From Fragilaria crotonensis (Eukaryota; Bacillariophyta; Fragilariophyceae; Fragilariales; Fragilariaceae), in assembly GCA_022925895.1 (NCBI GenBank), contig JAKSYS010000082.1, positions 1 to 64,000 of the forward strand: DNA of 64,000 nucleotides. Reading direction: 5' to 3'. The notes under the pieces were generated by a model, which made no database searches, was not told the DNA's origin, and worked only from the letters and a program-made list of their open reading frames with translations. Shown here piece after piece: positions 25,001 to 36,239 of the stretch (position 1 is the first letter of the stretch; the number at the start of each line of letters is the position of its first letter). Made by a program: the position numbers and the translations under genes.

Positions 25001-25509
25001 TAGCTGCGAGATATCTGCAACGCGTCTACCTGTACAAGGAATTGCATGACAAAAAAGGGGCAGCCAACGTCCTTGTAGAACTCAGTTTTCGCCATGGTAC
25101 GCTGCTTTTGATCTCCTGTAAGGACCCTAGTTGGTCTTCTACACTGGATCTCTTCGATGGCGCAGCCTCACAGTTGCAAACGTTTTTTAAGGACAACGGG
25201 TTTTCCGCCGATGCCCAAGCCTCAATTGTCGGCACGATTGCCGATTTGGATGGGTCTGCCAAGCAGCCAGACGAAATTGGTTGGGACACCATCGTAAACT
25301 TCATTCAAGATGACAATGCTGACTTTGCCCAACTTTGACGAAATCAAATCTTGAACGTAAGCCTTCAAGATTTTCTTGACTTTTTCCAAGCCGTCGGACA
25401 ATGGACATCGCCGTCAGTGGCTGTCGTGAGTGACATGGAATCCTACCTCAAATTGACGAATACCACTCACAAGAGTTTCGTCAAAGTATGTCCAAATATG
25501 GCATGTTGA
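22064..25509 (+). CDS. Membrane-anchored M16C (PreP/falcilysin-like) peptidase homologue with altered active site
   Basis: A basic cytosolic-type N-terminus (about 75 residues) is followed by one membrane segment (FLLILFSGLTLTAVLVTVLY). The M16C core then aligns with presequence protease through VFGL, GSRMYPLKDQ, HKGSL, YTVASRNRKDFNNLMSLVLDA and FREEGW. The zinc motif HxxEH reads HVLMH, with Met in place of the catalytic Glu. The FNEMKG segment carrying the third ligand reads FNLQKA. Loss of activity is inferred. Length of about 1,150 residues fits PreP (1,000-1,200). One-base frame breaks lie near 23500 and 24184 (T run). The frame meets TGA at 25336-25338 but continues with conserved-looking text (ILNVSLQDFLDFF, AVVSDMESYL) to TGA at 25507, so I give the longer span. 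There is no plastid motif. Confidence 0.8.
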
Positions 25510-25699
25510 CGCGCTGAACTGTACAATCACCTTATCCACTTAATGATGCTAGCCCAAACAGTTCATAACTCCATACTTCATTACTGGGTTTCGGAATAGG
25601 CTGTTCGTTAAGTGAAAACACACAAGCATCCCTGGCGGCTATTCTAGTCAGGCCATTGCTGATTGCTGGATTTGTATCCTTCAAAAGGATAGCTTTCAC

Positions 25700-26470
25700 C
25701 TACAACGTGCCTCGGAGTACCCACTCTGCCATGGTTCGAATGGATTCTTCATCGGACGGCACGGAGTGACCACCGCTGTGAGTATGGGTGGTGACACGAT
25801 AGCCGCTGTGATCGAAACGATCGCGGACTTGTTTCGCGCTCGTCAATGGATTGATCGTGTCATCTTGACCCATCACAAATAGAAGACGTGGAGGGTTGAT
25901 ACTTTCGTCCAGTTTTAAATCGAACAGTTGTTGCCCGTATGGATTTGGCCAGGCGACGCCATTTAGTATATAACCGTTGGACGGGTGCTCAGGAATAAGA
26001 CTCTGAGCTAGGAGCGCAGCCACTAGGATGGCTCCTTGAGAATGCCCCACAACCAAGTCCGGGGACGTCAGAGAAATGGCCCTCAATACAATTCTGGCCG
26101 ATTCGTCAAAACCAGTATACTCGTCGGCATTGAACGACCGCATACCTTCGTCCATTGTCCACCACGAATACCCGTGCCCCTTATTAAAGGGAGCCGAGAT
26201 GGCTGTAATTTGCATATCGATATTGTCGCGCAAGAGCTCTTCTCGCAAGGGATAGAGGCGCACAGAGAACTCCAATCCAGTTCCCTCGCTGCCATGAAGC
26301 GCCAAGACGCGCAAAGTCTTCTTGGTTTGTGTTTCGACCCCATTGTCTGCTGAAGTCGCCATTTGCCGTGACCAAGTTAATCCTCGAACACTTGTGTATC
26401 TGACAGGAATAAATGCAGAGGCATGACGAAGCATCCACAGGGAGCCGCAGAGAAGAGCAATGCTTCGCAT
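25700..26470 (-). CDS. Plastid-targeted FSH1-type serine hydrolase
   Basis: An intact 256-residue alpha/beta-hydrolase. The catalytic set is visible: nucleophile in VVGHSQGAILVAALL, an Asp in FVMGQDDTINP and a His in HSGGHSVPSDEES. The opening strand LALHGSEGTG supplies the oxyanion turn. This matches the FSH1 family (small esterases) in order and length. The leader is a signal peptide (LLCGSLWMLRH) ending in ASAFIP, followed by a Ser/Arg-rich stretch. This is the diatom bipartite plastid signal, where the Phe after the cleavage site is decisive. The substrate is unknown. It converges with the M16-like gene at about 190 bp. Confidence 0.85.
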   Translation of the reverse strand: MRSIALLCGSLWMLRHASAFIPVRYTSVRGLTWSRQMATSADNGVETQTKKTLRVLALHGSEGTGLEFSVRLYPLREELLRDNIDMQITAISAPFNKGHGYSWWTMDEGMRSFNADEYTGFDESARIVLRAISLTSPDLVVGHSQGAILVAALLAQSLIPEHPSNGYILNGVAWPNPYGQQLFDLKLDESINPPRLLFVMGQDDTINPLTSAKQVRDRFDHSGYRVTTHTHSGGHSVPSDEESIRTMAEWVLRGTL

Positions 26471-26903
26471 TGCAGACGGAATGTATGAGGCGTATGCGGA
26501 GGACGAAATGGTGGAGGGAGGCAGCGTTGTCCGAACTTATGCATACTCCATATATACATACACTAATATATATTCTGTCATCATTTGAAGGGCGATTGAT
26601 GTCAAGTCCGTGCCCTACAGTACCAGTAGACACTACTAATGCTACGGAAAAAGATATGTACTGTAGTATGCCGATATTCCATGTACCAGAACTGTATTCC
26701 AAATGTACGCTACGACAGTACGACCGTGAATATGAGATATGAGCAGGTTTGAAGTGTAAATTAAGAGTGTGTTGTGTGTAGTATTGTCGAAGCACTACAA
26801 TGGATTCTAAAGAGAAGAGTGAGAGAGAAGGAACGCCAGTAAAATCGAATGTGTACGCTTAGAACTGCGAGCGGACAGTGTCTCGGGTATGCGAAAGCCT
26901 TAT
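26471..26903. other. Intergenic spacer
   Basis: The upstream region of the hydrolase and 3' flank of the reductase gene. It has several GTAC/TACTGTA words. No gene was seen. Confidence 0.5.
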
Positions 26904-28244
26904 TCAAAACAAATGTGGCTGGATGCCAATTGGTTCTTCGGAATCGTCGCCTTCGTAAAGCAGATCCATCGGCTGTCCATCGGCATCCAAACTTCTACGT
27001 CCTGCTTCGAGAATTGCAGTACCTTGCATTGTTGTATGGACCGTCGCCAAGGAGCCATCGTTAAAATCGTCGGGAGTGGCTTTGCCAGCATTAATGTCGC
27101 GGCATGCATCAATGAAATTCTCAAAGCTCTTGACCCCATAACTGCTTTGTCCCGAAAACTTTCCATTTGTGGGAGTGTATTTCATGAAGAGTGGGTTGAC
27201 GGAGGCAAAACCATTGCTGTCCGTGGCGACTGTGCATCCGCGATGAGCTTGATCGACGTTGATTTCGCCTTTGGTACCCATATAGAAGAAGCGCTGTTGA
27301 GAATGTACGTCCGACTTGGGAGCAACCCACGATGAGGTATAGACGGCACAACCTAGAGTCTTGTCGTTAAAGTTTTGCCACTGAACTGTCAGAGTAATGG
27401 AATCCTCTGTTTCAATATCTTTGGCTATCGCAACCCCAGTAGATGCGGTTGCTGTAACGCGAACGGGGCGTGCAATGCCGGCCAACGTCCACTCTGAAAA
27501 GTCGACATGGTGAGAGTTGAGATAATAGGAAATATCGCTGGATTTTCCGGCCCACGCTTTGAAGGTATCGAGCTGGAATTTTGGCTGAGACATGTAGGCG
27601 TAGAGGTATTGAAAATTTCCGAGCCCGGCCCGGGCCCTATCTCGAGCATCTGCATAGAAGGGATCGAGACGTTTGTGCACCTCCACAGCCACCAATACCT
27701 TCTTCTCTGCAGCAGCTTTCGCCAAGCTTTTTTGTTGTTCCAAGGTTTGAACAATTGGCTTGGTCACCATCACATGCATGCCACGATTAACGCATTCTAG
27801 TGCGATATCAAAGTGCGTGTCGTCCGGAGTAAACACAACGGCGACATCACCCGCTTTGAAGGTCGCAGCAGCAGCGACGTACGCGTTAGGGTCGACCTCA
27901 TCGTCGCCGGGGAACGTATCGCACGTCAAGTCCATATCAGCATAGACGTCTCCGATACACTTCGACATGTGATTGCGTATGCCTGGAAATTTCGTGCCCT
28001 ATTGCCGGGAAAGGTCTAACAAGTTAACAAACCGCTTTCATGATTTTGGTTATCATGCGTTCGCACTCACGTTCACGCCGCACATTCCAACGCGATCGAC
28101 CTTTGATCGTCGCCGAAGGTCGAACATCGTCAAGGCCACAACACCAGCACCCTTGTCACTATCTGCGGCAGCTCCTCCAACGTAGCCTGTTGTGTACTCC
28201 CCAGTGCCCACCATTAGCACATTCACTTTAGAAAGATCGGTCAT
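26904..28244 (-). CDS. D-galacturonate reductase-like Gfo/Idh/MocA oxidoreductase
   Basis: Two exons, 28244-28071 and 27998-26904, with a 72-bp intron (GTGAGT..CAATAG, 27999-28070) giving [15 protein letters not shown]. The product has 422 residues. The nucleotide-binding start is [16 protein letters not shown], followed by [17 protein letters not shown]. Other landmarks are [18 protein letters not shown] (the Lys-Pro of the family), [31 protein letters not shown] and [12 protein letters not shown]. This set is what I know from fungal D-galacturonate reductases (GaaA/Gar2), which use NAD(P)H to reduce D-galacturonate to L-galactonate in pectin breakdown. No targeting signal is visible, so it is probably cytosolic. 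The frame is intact. The substrate is inferred from similarity. Confidence 0.85.
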
Positions 28245-29034
28245 GGTCGTATTTGTTGTCGTTTGCTACGCGAACATCGATTTATGGGTGTTGGGTGTTG
28301 TGTTGCGTTGTATTGTAGGAGGAGGGAGTAGGTACATACTGGTACCGGTGTCGGGAAGGCGTCAGACGTAATCAGTGACTGGATTCACGAGTCACGCGAC
28401 TAATGATGACGCACATCTTGTTGATGTAGTAGAATGCAATGGTGTAGTAGCGACAAGGACTGGTAGGGCCATGATTGCTATTCCCGCTATATGGTCCGCT
28501 CTTGCCAACCAATACTGCCATGCCACCATACATAAAAGCATATAAGAGTGTATGATACCTGTAGTGCGGCTGGAATATGCGTTCTCCGTAGTCGGGAGTC
28601 AGGAGTCTGTATGCGCATCATTGAAGAAGGGTACCAGCAGTACTAGCTAGTGGGCGTTTCGAAGAGTTATTATTCAAGGTGAAATTCACTACGTTGCCAC
28701 AATGTACATTCACAACAGATACAGACAACAGATGAGTGAATACTTCGTGCTTCTGTAATCGATATTTGGATTGCATGTTAAACTTTACATCACTCAACAC
28801 TCTCCTTCGGATTCACGTCAACAGTCCTGCCTCCAAGCTCTCTACAAGTTGGTGGCAGTACTCGCGTACAAGCACTTTCTGTCTTCAGATGAAGCGACCA
28901 TCTTCATCAAAACTGATGAGGCATCGCGTGCTTTTGAAACGAGTGATCCCGCATCCCATTCAAACAGTAGGCAAACCAATCCACAAACTATTGATGTACG
29001 TAGGTACAGTTCTCCGTTTGCACGATACTGCATA
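28245..29034. other. Intergenic spacer
   Basis: The region between the reductase start and the DUF393 gene end. It contains GTAC-type words. No supported gene. Confidence 0.5.
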
Positions 29035-29616
29035 CTAGTTGCAGGTTTCACATTTACTCTGCTCCTTCAAAAGTTCCTTCTTCTGACGATACGCTTCAAC
29101 AAGTGCGGGCACTGATTGACCGCGCGTCACCCTTGTTCGATAGGCCGCAAAGATATCGTAGCCAAGATCAAAGATGCCTTTAAGAATGGGAACCTTGGTC
29201 ACCGCCAGAAGCCATCCCAGGCCGACGTGTTCGTAGGCTAGTTGAAAACTGGAACCCCGACAACAACCTTTCTTCCGGCGTAACGCCATGCATGGCTTTC
29301 ATGCCAGTTTCATAGTCGATAAGGCCGTTCGCTGGGTCTTCCCGTCGTAATCTTCCGATTCCAAATCAGTAAACTTTAGCCGAGTAGAACTGCCATGAAG
29401 CCTTTCGTCGCGTCGTCGCAAGAAGTCAATCTCTAGCTTGCACACGTTGCATTTGGAATCGTAAAGAATACTGAGTTCCTCGGAGAACAGTCGCTGACTT
29501 GGAGACGCGTTAGTTGACAACATGGCTCTTAGGACATGCGAAGGTAGTCTCGCGTTCGATAAATTGAAAGCTGATGTGCGTGACGTGATGAGTGTCAAAG
29601 GCAAGAAGATCCGCAT
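29035..29616 (-). CDS. Plastid-targeted DUF393 (DCC family) thiol-disulfide oxidoreductase-like protein
   Basis: The N-terminal leader MRIFLPLTLITSRTSAFNL has a signal-peptide-like stretch ending in TSAF, the diatom plastid cleavage type. Then comes ELSILYDSKCNVCKLEIDF with the CxxC of DUF393 (family label DCC), then LKFTDLESEDYDG, and the C-terminal LAYEHVGLGWLLAVTK and GIFDLGYDIFAAYRTR that complete the family pattern. It is about 190 residues, as usual. Two one-base frame breaks lie near 29330 and 29260, with conserved text on both sides. The family is of unsettled function, and a redox role is inferred from CxxC only. Confidence 0.75.
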
Positions 29617-30188
29617 GGTGAGAGCGCTATTGATACAGTTGAGCGTATTTAGAATTTCTTGAACTTAGCTGACCTGTCGAATTGACTGTCCATGCACAAT
29701 ATACTCAAAATACTTAGTCAGTCGTGAAGAGTGAGCGCGCCACTATAACGAACGTCTTTTTTTACACTCTACAAGAAGTCTGTTAGTACTGGAATACTAC
29801 CTGTAGTAGAGTACAACTACGGATTACTCTGTAATCTGTCGAACTCGTCCTCCAGTACTGTAGTACCTAATAATGAGTACTGGTATGAGTGGCTATCCAC
29901 GAACTACCGGTACTATGACACAGTTCACGTATCACATCTTCACGATATCACAACGGGGACTTGAGAGTTGCTTCCTGCTGTACAAGTACTTGTGCAGCGT
30001 ACTAAGGGCGTTCCAGGTCCCAGATCAGTCAGCTTAATGGACTTGTCTGCACGAGAACAGCCGTGAGAGTCAATTGAGGAAAACAACTCGCCACTCTGAC
30101 ACCAAGGGACACCAACGAATTCCATGTATACATGGGTTAAACAACCCACCCCATTCAATGATTCTCACTACAATTTCGTTAGTAAATC
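29617..30188. other. GTAC-rich intergenic spacer
   Basis: Dense in AGTACT, GTAC and TACTGTAGTAC words around 29770-29920. No gene was seen. Confidence 0.55.
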
Positions 30189-33100
30189 TTATCTGTATTG
30201 CGGCGGTGGCGGAGGAGGGCGTGCACCTCCCATCGGGGGTGGAGGCGGCATTCCACCTGCTGGACGACCCTGTGGCGGAGGTGCAGCATAGCTTCCCCCC
30301 GGAGGAGGCGGCATAGGTCTATTCTGTGGGGGTGGTTGAGCACCATAACTGCCTGGGGCTGGAGGAGGACCTTGACCTTGCGCTTGAGGAGGGGCTCCGT
30401 ACCTTCCCTGTGGCGGCGGAGGAGCTCCATAGCTCCCTGGAGGTGGTGGAGGAGCTCCGTAGCTTCCCTTGGGAGGCGGAGGTGGTCCCTGGCTCCCGTT
30501 CGGTGGTGGAAGGGCTCCGTAGCTTCCCTGGGGAGGAGGTGGTGGTCCCTGGCTTCCCTGATGTGGCGGAGGAGGGGCTCCGTAATCTCCTGAGGCGGAG
30601 GAGGGGCTCCGTAACTTCCTGAGGCGGAGGAGGTCCTCGTTGAGGATGAGATTGTTCGCCGTACGACGAGACCCCGGGAGGAGCTGAATGTGGAGGCATT
30701 CCTCTTGTCCCAGAGTTGGGAGGTGGCATTGGAGGTGGTGGTCCGCCCATCGGAGGCGGTGGTTGTCCGTGTGAAGGATGTGAGGATCCAGGCGGGGGTG
30801 GTCCATAATTTCCAGGCCCACCAGGTGGAGGCTGAGCGACCAATCATCACGATTGTGAGTGAACGACGAGAGCTGTCATAGTAACAAGCGGACGTGAACT
30901 TACCGGACCATGCGAGACATTTGCTGCACCGCCGTAGCTATGAGGCTGTCCGGAAGGTCCGGGTGGGGGCTGAGAACAACGAGGATGGCGACACGTTAGC
31001 GATTGTAATTAGCATAAGAGGAAACAAGGGTAGAAAGAACACGTACCGGTCCTCGTCCTGGCGGTCCGCCTGGATAACCGTGGCTCATGCCCGGCGCAGG
31101 CGGTGCTCCAGCAAGTTGAGGGTTCTTGATAAAGTCCATAAATTCCGAGTAGTTGTACGTTCCTCCTTGGAATGATGCTCTGTCTTCGATCAAGTTCCAG
31201 AAGAACCGTGCTTCAACGTGCGGATCTCCCTCGCGTACGATTTCAATTTTGGGACTGATCACATGCGATTCGCCCTCCAACTCTCGCAATCCCAGAGCAA
31301 TGGAGCCAAAGCGATTAGCGAAATCGTCACCTGTTAGGTTCACGGATACTTGGCGCATGTCTACATTGCCAAGAGATCGCACCCCGAAGATCGACTCGAG
31401 AATATGTGGGTCGGCGCTACTTCCGACCCAGAGATTCATCACAACACCGTTGTCCAAAAGGAAGATTCCATCGGGACGCAATCGTTCGCAAGTAAGATTG
31501 ACGACCTGGGGAAGAACAATGCCATCTCTTCCAGCAAGCTGGATGTCGCTCTCGTCTGGATTGCCTTCAAATGGTAAGCCAGCAGAACTATCCATGTCGT
31601 GAATAGAAAACATGCGAGGATACATGAAATCGCGACTTTGGTCAACCCACATGCTGTTGAGCGTGTATTGGGCACAAATGCGTCTATCGGGATGAACATC
31701 TGTGCCTCCTCTGAAGGCAACATTTTTCATCATCGCCAACGTGTAGACCGGAAGGAGCTCCAGGTTTTCTGGGATTTCTCACCAGAAGCCACGTCTCCTC
31801 CATCTGCAGGAGCTCCTGGAGGCGGCGGTATACCCGGACACAGTTCTGCTACCCCAGCGACTACCCCGCGCCACGCGAAAATTTCCACACAAGTCTGTTG
31901 CAGTTTCATTCGGGCATTGTCGATTGTTGTCTTGAAACACAAATCCAACGCCTGTTTCGACATCAAGTTGCAAACAGCTTCAGTATCGACAGCAGACATC
32001 AAATCGGGCAATGAGTTCGTTAAGGGCAGCGCCTGCGTCATAACGCGGATACGACGCTGACCATCACGCTTGTGTACAACAAAGCAGCTTGCACTGTGAC
32101 GACGGAGCTCGGCATATTTTGCTCGTCGTGCGCCAAATCGAAACCGAAGACAGAGTCTGACGTACAGTTTGGGAGCGCCAGGAGATCAGTTCCACGTACG
32201 AAGAAATTATAAAAGTTAGTGATTCGCATTCCCTTGTGCATCGAATACGCATGACGGCTTCGAAAGCAGTTGTTTGCGTCAGTCGTTTATGCAATTCGCT
32301 CTCGAAGAGCGGGCCGTCCTTCTCAGGGTTGAAACCAACATAGGAAAAGAGAGCTCCAGCGGTGTACCTTGGCAACTCACTCAAAGCCGACACATCCATG
32401 TATTGATATGGGAACAAAAACATGTCGACGCTGATCTGTTGACGACTGAACTCAATGGCAGTGTCTTTGTACCAAGGAATTTCAGGTTTTAGAAGCTTGA
32501 TCTCGTTCGGCGTTCCCATAATAGCTTGGTTCTCACGGGGATGCAGCGCGCCGTCACCAAGATTTGGCATAATGGACTGGAAGACACACATCTTTCCACC
32601 AATCTGTTTCATTACCGTGAACGCAGCCTTAAGCGCAGGACCCAAGCACGACGCCGAAACTATTGGATTTTTGGAAAACATATCAGGTAAGTTGTCCAAA
32701 AATGCCTCGACGACATGTCGAGATTCTTTGACATTAACCAATAAATGATCAGGGAGAGGGACAAAGAGCTCATTCAAATCTGAAACCACCAACATTTGGG
32801 GAGCTGAGAGATCAGGAGCAAGGTTGAAGTAGTGCACAGAGTTATCGTACGTGATGAACCCAATCTTGGTACGTCCGCCTCCCGGGAGCTGATCCAAGCT
32901 TCGGCGAATGGTATCTGCAGCGCTCTTGAGCATTCCACTCCGAACTGCCATCGCACTGACATCGATGACGAAGAAATAGGAAGGTTCCTGAGGTGGGCGG
33001 ACCATGTACTCGGCTGGCGCGATAAATTCGACTACACCCTTGCTTAATTCAGGTCGCTGCAACTTGTCTCGGCGATCGCCCTTCTCATCCAAATGGCAGA

Positions 33101-34196
33101 AGTAGGTAGATGGACAATCATTCAATTGCGCGCAAATGTTACATCGCCATCTGCGACCATTTTCCACCCAGCTAACGAATGCATTGATGTAAGTGCGACA
33201 TCTCTTGCAACGAATGATACCGGCGTTTCCAGGTTGAACAGTATCAATCTCTCTCCTCGTTTGCTGCGGGAGCCAATGGGCGTATAATTCCACCAACGGG
33301 GACCTTGGCTTTTGCCAGGAGGCCCTGCGATCCAGGAATCAGTCCACACGTAAACCGACACATGTGCTTCGGGATCTGAATGGAAAAGTCGACATTCTCC
33401 TGAATTGGAGGGTTTATTCCAGGGGCAGTTCCCAAACCTGGAGGAGCCACAGGAGCCCCGGCGCGCTGTATCTGTCCTTGAGTAGGAGCAGGCTGGTAAA
33501 ATGACGATGCGGAAGGCTGCGCATTCAACATTCCCTGCTGAGGGGGTGGTTGGGGTTGGCCAGGCGGCGGTGGCTGCTGCATAATGGATGGAGGAGCAGC
33601 AACAGATCCACCGGTTGGCATACTGTTGGAGTAGAGCAGAGAGTTGAGGCATGAAAACGAGAGAAGGACGCAAGTGCATGCAACGACTGGAATTCAACGT
33701 ACAACATAGTGGGAGCACGTGGTGCGCCAGGAGGTGGAGGACCACTCCCGGGCGGTGGTGGAGCGAATCCACCACCAGGGGGCGGAGGAGGAGCAAATCC
33801 TCCGCCAGGAGGACCTTGAGGCGTGCTGAGACGGCAGGGAGACCAAATGTTAGTTCAAGACCTTTGGGATTTGACCACGCGGGCCGAGACAAAAGTCGTA
33901 TTGGTCGAGAACATATTGTGATAACACCAGTAAAATCATGCAACTTACAACATTGCTGGTCGTGCTTGCCCGGGAGGCGGTGGTGGCTGTCCTCCAATGC
34001 TCATGTTTGCCATACCTTGATTCAACTGCTGCTGCTGCTGCTGCTGTCCGGGAGGAGCAGGTGGTTTAAAGCCTTGCCCAGGTGGAGGAGGAAATCCTGG
34101 ATTCGGAGGCGGTTGTTGTCCCGGAGGAGGAGCGAACTGACTCTCCTGAGGTGGAGGAGCAAATCCCTGACCTGGAGGAGGAGGGAAATGACTCAT
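30189..34196 (-). CDS. SEC24: Sec24, COPII coat cargo adaptor, with proline-rich extensions at both ends
   Basis: Sec24 pairs with Sec23 on ER exit sites and selects cargo. N-terminal Pro/Gln-rich exons run 34196-33949, 33825-33703 and 33622 onward (introns 33826-33948 and 33623-33702). Next come FTCGLIPGSQGLLAKAKVPVG, QPGNAGIIRCKRCRTYIN and WRCNIC (zinc finger, about 33140-33210). The trunk has SYFFVIDVSAMAVRSG, GFITYDNSVHYF and VASCLGPALKAA-like text. The beta/helical parts are RITNFYNFFVRGTDLL and MMKNVAFRGG. The gelsolin part has GIFLLDNGVVMNLWVG. After it, introns 30970-31046 and 30832-30903 flank a 22-residue exon, and the gene ends in a Pro/Gly-rich tail (GSYGAPPPP repeats) to TAA at 30189. 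One-base frame breaks lie near 33255, 32250, 32060, 31800 and in the tail. It is about 1,200 residues. Confidence 0.88.
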
Positions 34197-34823
34197 GGTT
34201 GTTTAATAACGACGGTCAAGACGGCAACAGCGATGGCAATGATGGTGTTGGCGTTCGTATTCGGTGGGTGGACCCGTTGGCGGATCCTCGAATGGGGACA
34301 CCTCAGTATGTTCGGGACGTGAATCTCATGTACAGTGAAATGACTATCACCCTCCACGTCGCGTTGAGAGTTGACGAGGGCCCAAGCTTCGAGTCCACTG
34401 TGTACTGGAGTACTGGTGTACCATCGTACTGTAGTCCCGGGGACTGTACGCTCCTAGTAGCAGAATAACAGCAGAATAGACAGCAATACTAAATGTACTA
34501 TGGACTACATGTATGACATACTGTACGGCTATGACCGCAGCAATTTTGAAATGTGTCGGTATACCAGGAGGTTCCGGAATTTCGGCTCTTTTACCTATAA
34601 GTGTCTACTACTGGCTACGGATACTAATTCTACAACTTCGTTCGTCACGCCGGACAAATATTCCACGTCCCATCACTTCAAATGTCCGGATCATTAGGTA
34701 CATCAATCTCATGACGTGACAAATTTTGAGCTGCAACTAAAGAACTTGAGATTAGACTATGCGACAACGGAATCGACGCGATGAAAATCCTACTAAGGAT
34801 ATTCGACATTTGAAGTGTCGGCA

Positions 34824-34893
34824 GCCGTTGTCTCAAGAGCCGCTGGCTCAAGAGCCATTGAGCTCAAGAGCCGTTGTCTCAAGAGCCAACGGC
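34824..34893. repeat. Diverged minisatellite array (CTCAAGAGCC words)
   Basis: Four degenerate copies of CTCAAGAGCC with 4-8 bp between them. It is related to the clean 15-bp array at 35105-35209. Confidence 0.8.
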
Positions 34894-35104
34894 ACAACAG
34901 CGGCGAAGTCAAACTCAAGAACACACGTTTTGTGTGCCATAGAGCTCGTCCTCAAAAGTGCTCGCACTTTATGTCATACCACTAGGAGACGTAACGCATA
35001 CGCATACCATCGACCTTAGATGACCTGTCATTTTTTCCGTTCCCCGTGTGGCGAGTTCTCATTTAAAGAAAACACGTTCCTCGACTAGTTGGACGAGGTA
35101 AATT

Positions 35105-35209
35105 GGCTTTTGAGCCAGTGGCTCTTGAGCCACTGGCTTAAGAGCCAATGGCTCAAGAGCCAGTGGCTCAAGAGCCAATGGCTCAAGAGCCAATGGCTCA
35201 AGAGCCAAC
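35105..35209. repeat. 15-bp minisatellite, seven units
   Basis: The consensus is GGCTCAAGAGCCAAT. The GGCTC..GAGCC arms form a self-complementary hairpin in every unit. The first two units have a TT centre (GGCTYTTGAGCC), which is the reverse complement of the AA centre of the other five. Confidence 0.9.
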
Positions 35210-35459
35210 GTCTTTTTTGAATATCCCTACATAGTACTAGTTCATCCAAGACATTGAATCGATGTCGTACTTGTCATAACAAACGATGTTAACAACAGTT
35301 CCAAAATAAAGCACGGTTTTAATTATAGTGTATCAACAGAAGATATTCTATCATTTTGGAAACGTGGAATTATTTAGATGTTTGTCGAACAAATTTCTGG
35401 TAGATAATCTGCGTAAAAGGTACGAGACACATAAAAGAGCCGAAATTCCGGAACCTCCA

Positions 35460-36239
35460 GCATTCTAAGCATAGATACAGTACCTGGTAGCACACATCAC
35501 TAATGGCATGAGTATCATGTTAATTTAGAATGCTCGGTGTAGGCTTATATCTGAGGCAGACCGCGTTATGCGGCCAGCATTGCGGCCAACGCACCCAAGC
35601 TTCAAGTGAGAAATCCATCATTGCCATTGCATTTGGTTCCCTATGCCAATTAAACAACGAGAAATCACCCTCGTGTGCCTTGCATGACTGTTGCCATTCA
35701 TCCTGCAAATTCTCCTTTTGTTTTTCCTATGCAATGGAGAATACCTTAGCATTTGCAATTTGCACCCCTGCCGATAGACACTTTGGTATTGCATACCTCC
35801 TGCTTGTTACACGCTCCAAACCCATGCATGGATCCAATGTATTCATCCCGTGCAGGCGTTAGTGACTTAGTTAGTCTCGCAGTTCAGGGGTTCATTAGTA
35901 GGCATGAGGCATACCATACCCTTGTCAACTCGGGGTGTACATTGGATGTCTGAATAGCATACAGCGACGGCCTTACTCTACAACTGTGAGGCATCACGCA
36001 TCACGTATCACTCAATATGCCTTCGCTCATTGTGCAATAACAAAACTACAAAATTACGAGAGGCCATTTCAAACAAGTCCATGTCGCAAATACCAGTTGA
36101 CAAGCGCCGTTGTCGAAGTATACTGGATTTCTAACCAAAGCGATGCCATATATGCATTCTTGATACCAACAATTACTAACATTTACCAGCAAGTACAGGA
36201 GCTGCACCGACTTGAACTCGCGACTGAGAACAATACTGG
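35460..36239. other. Intergenic spacer
   Basis: Open frames here (for example plus strand 35530-35862) are short, lack domains and have no splice context. No gene supported. Confidence 0.45.

Larger units (their letters stand above)
34567..35458. repeat. Inverted-repeat-bounded element containing a minisatellite
   Basis: Perfect 27-bp inverted arms at 34567-34593 and 35432-35458 (core GGTTCCGGAATTTCGGCTC) enclose 838 bp. The interior has two arrays of a 15-bp minisatellite and no coding frame. No clear target-site duplication. It lies in the 2-kb spacer between SEC24 and ATX1. Confidence 0.7.

Noticed and set aside
25336-25338. Selenocysteine at the in-frame TGA
   Set aside because: No Cys or Sec is expected at this place in M16 proteins and no SECIS-like hairpin was recognised downstream. 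A point change or indel is simpler.
30198-30622. Plus-strand open frames opposite the SEC24 tail
   Set aside because: They are mirror readings of GC-rich proline codons (poly Arg/Trp/Gly text) with no domain. The minus strand has introns and a conserved gene.
35105-35209. Possible CRISPR-like array
   Set aside because: There are no unique spacers. The 15-bp units are contiguous, and the genome is eukaryotic.
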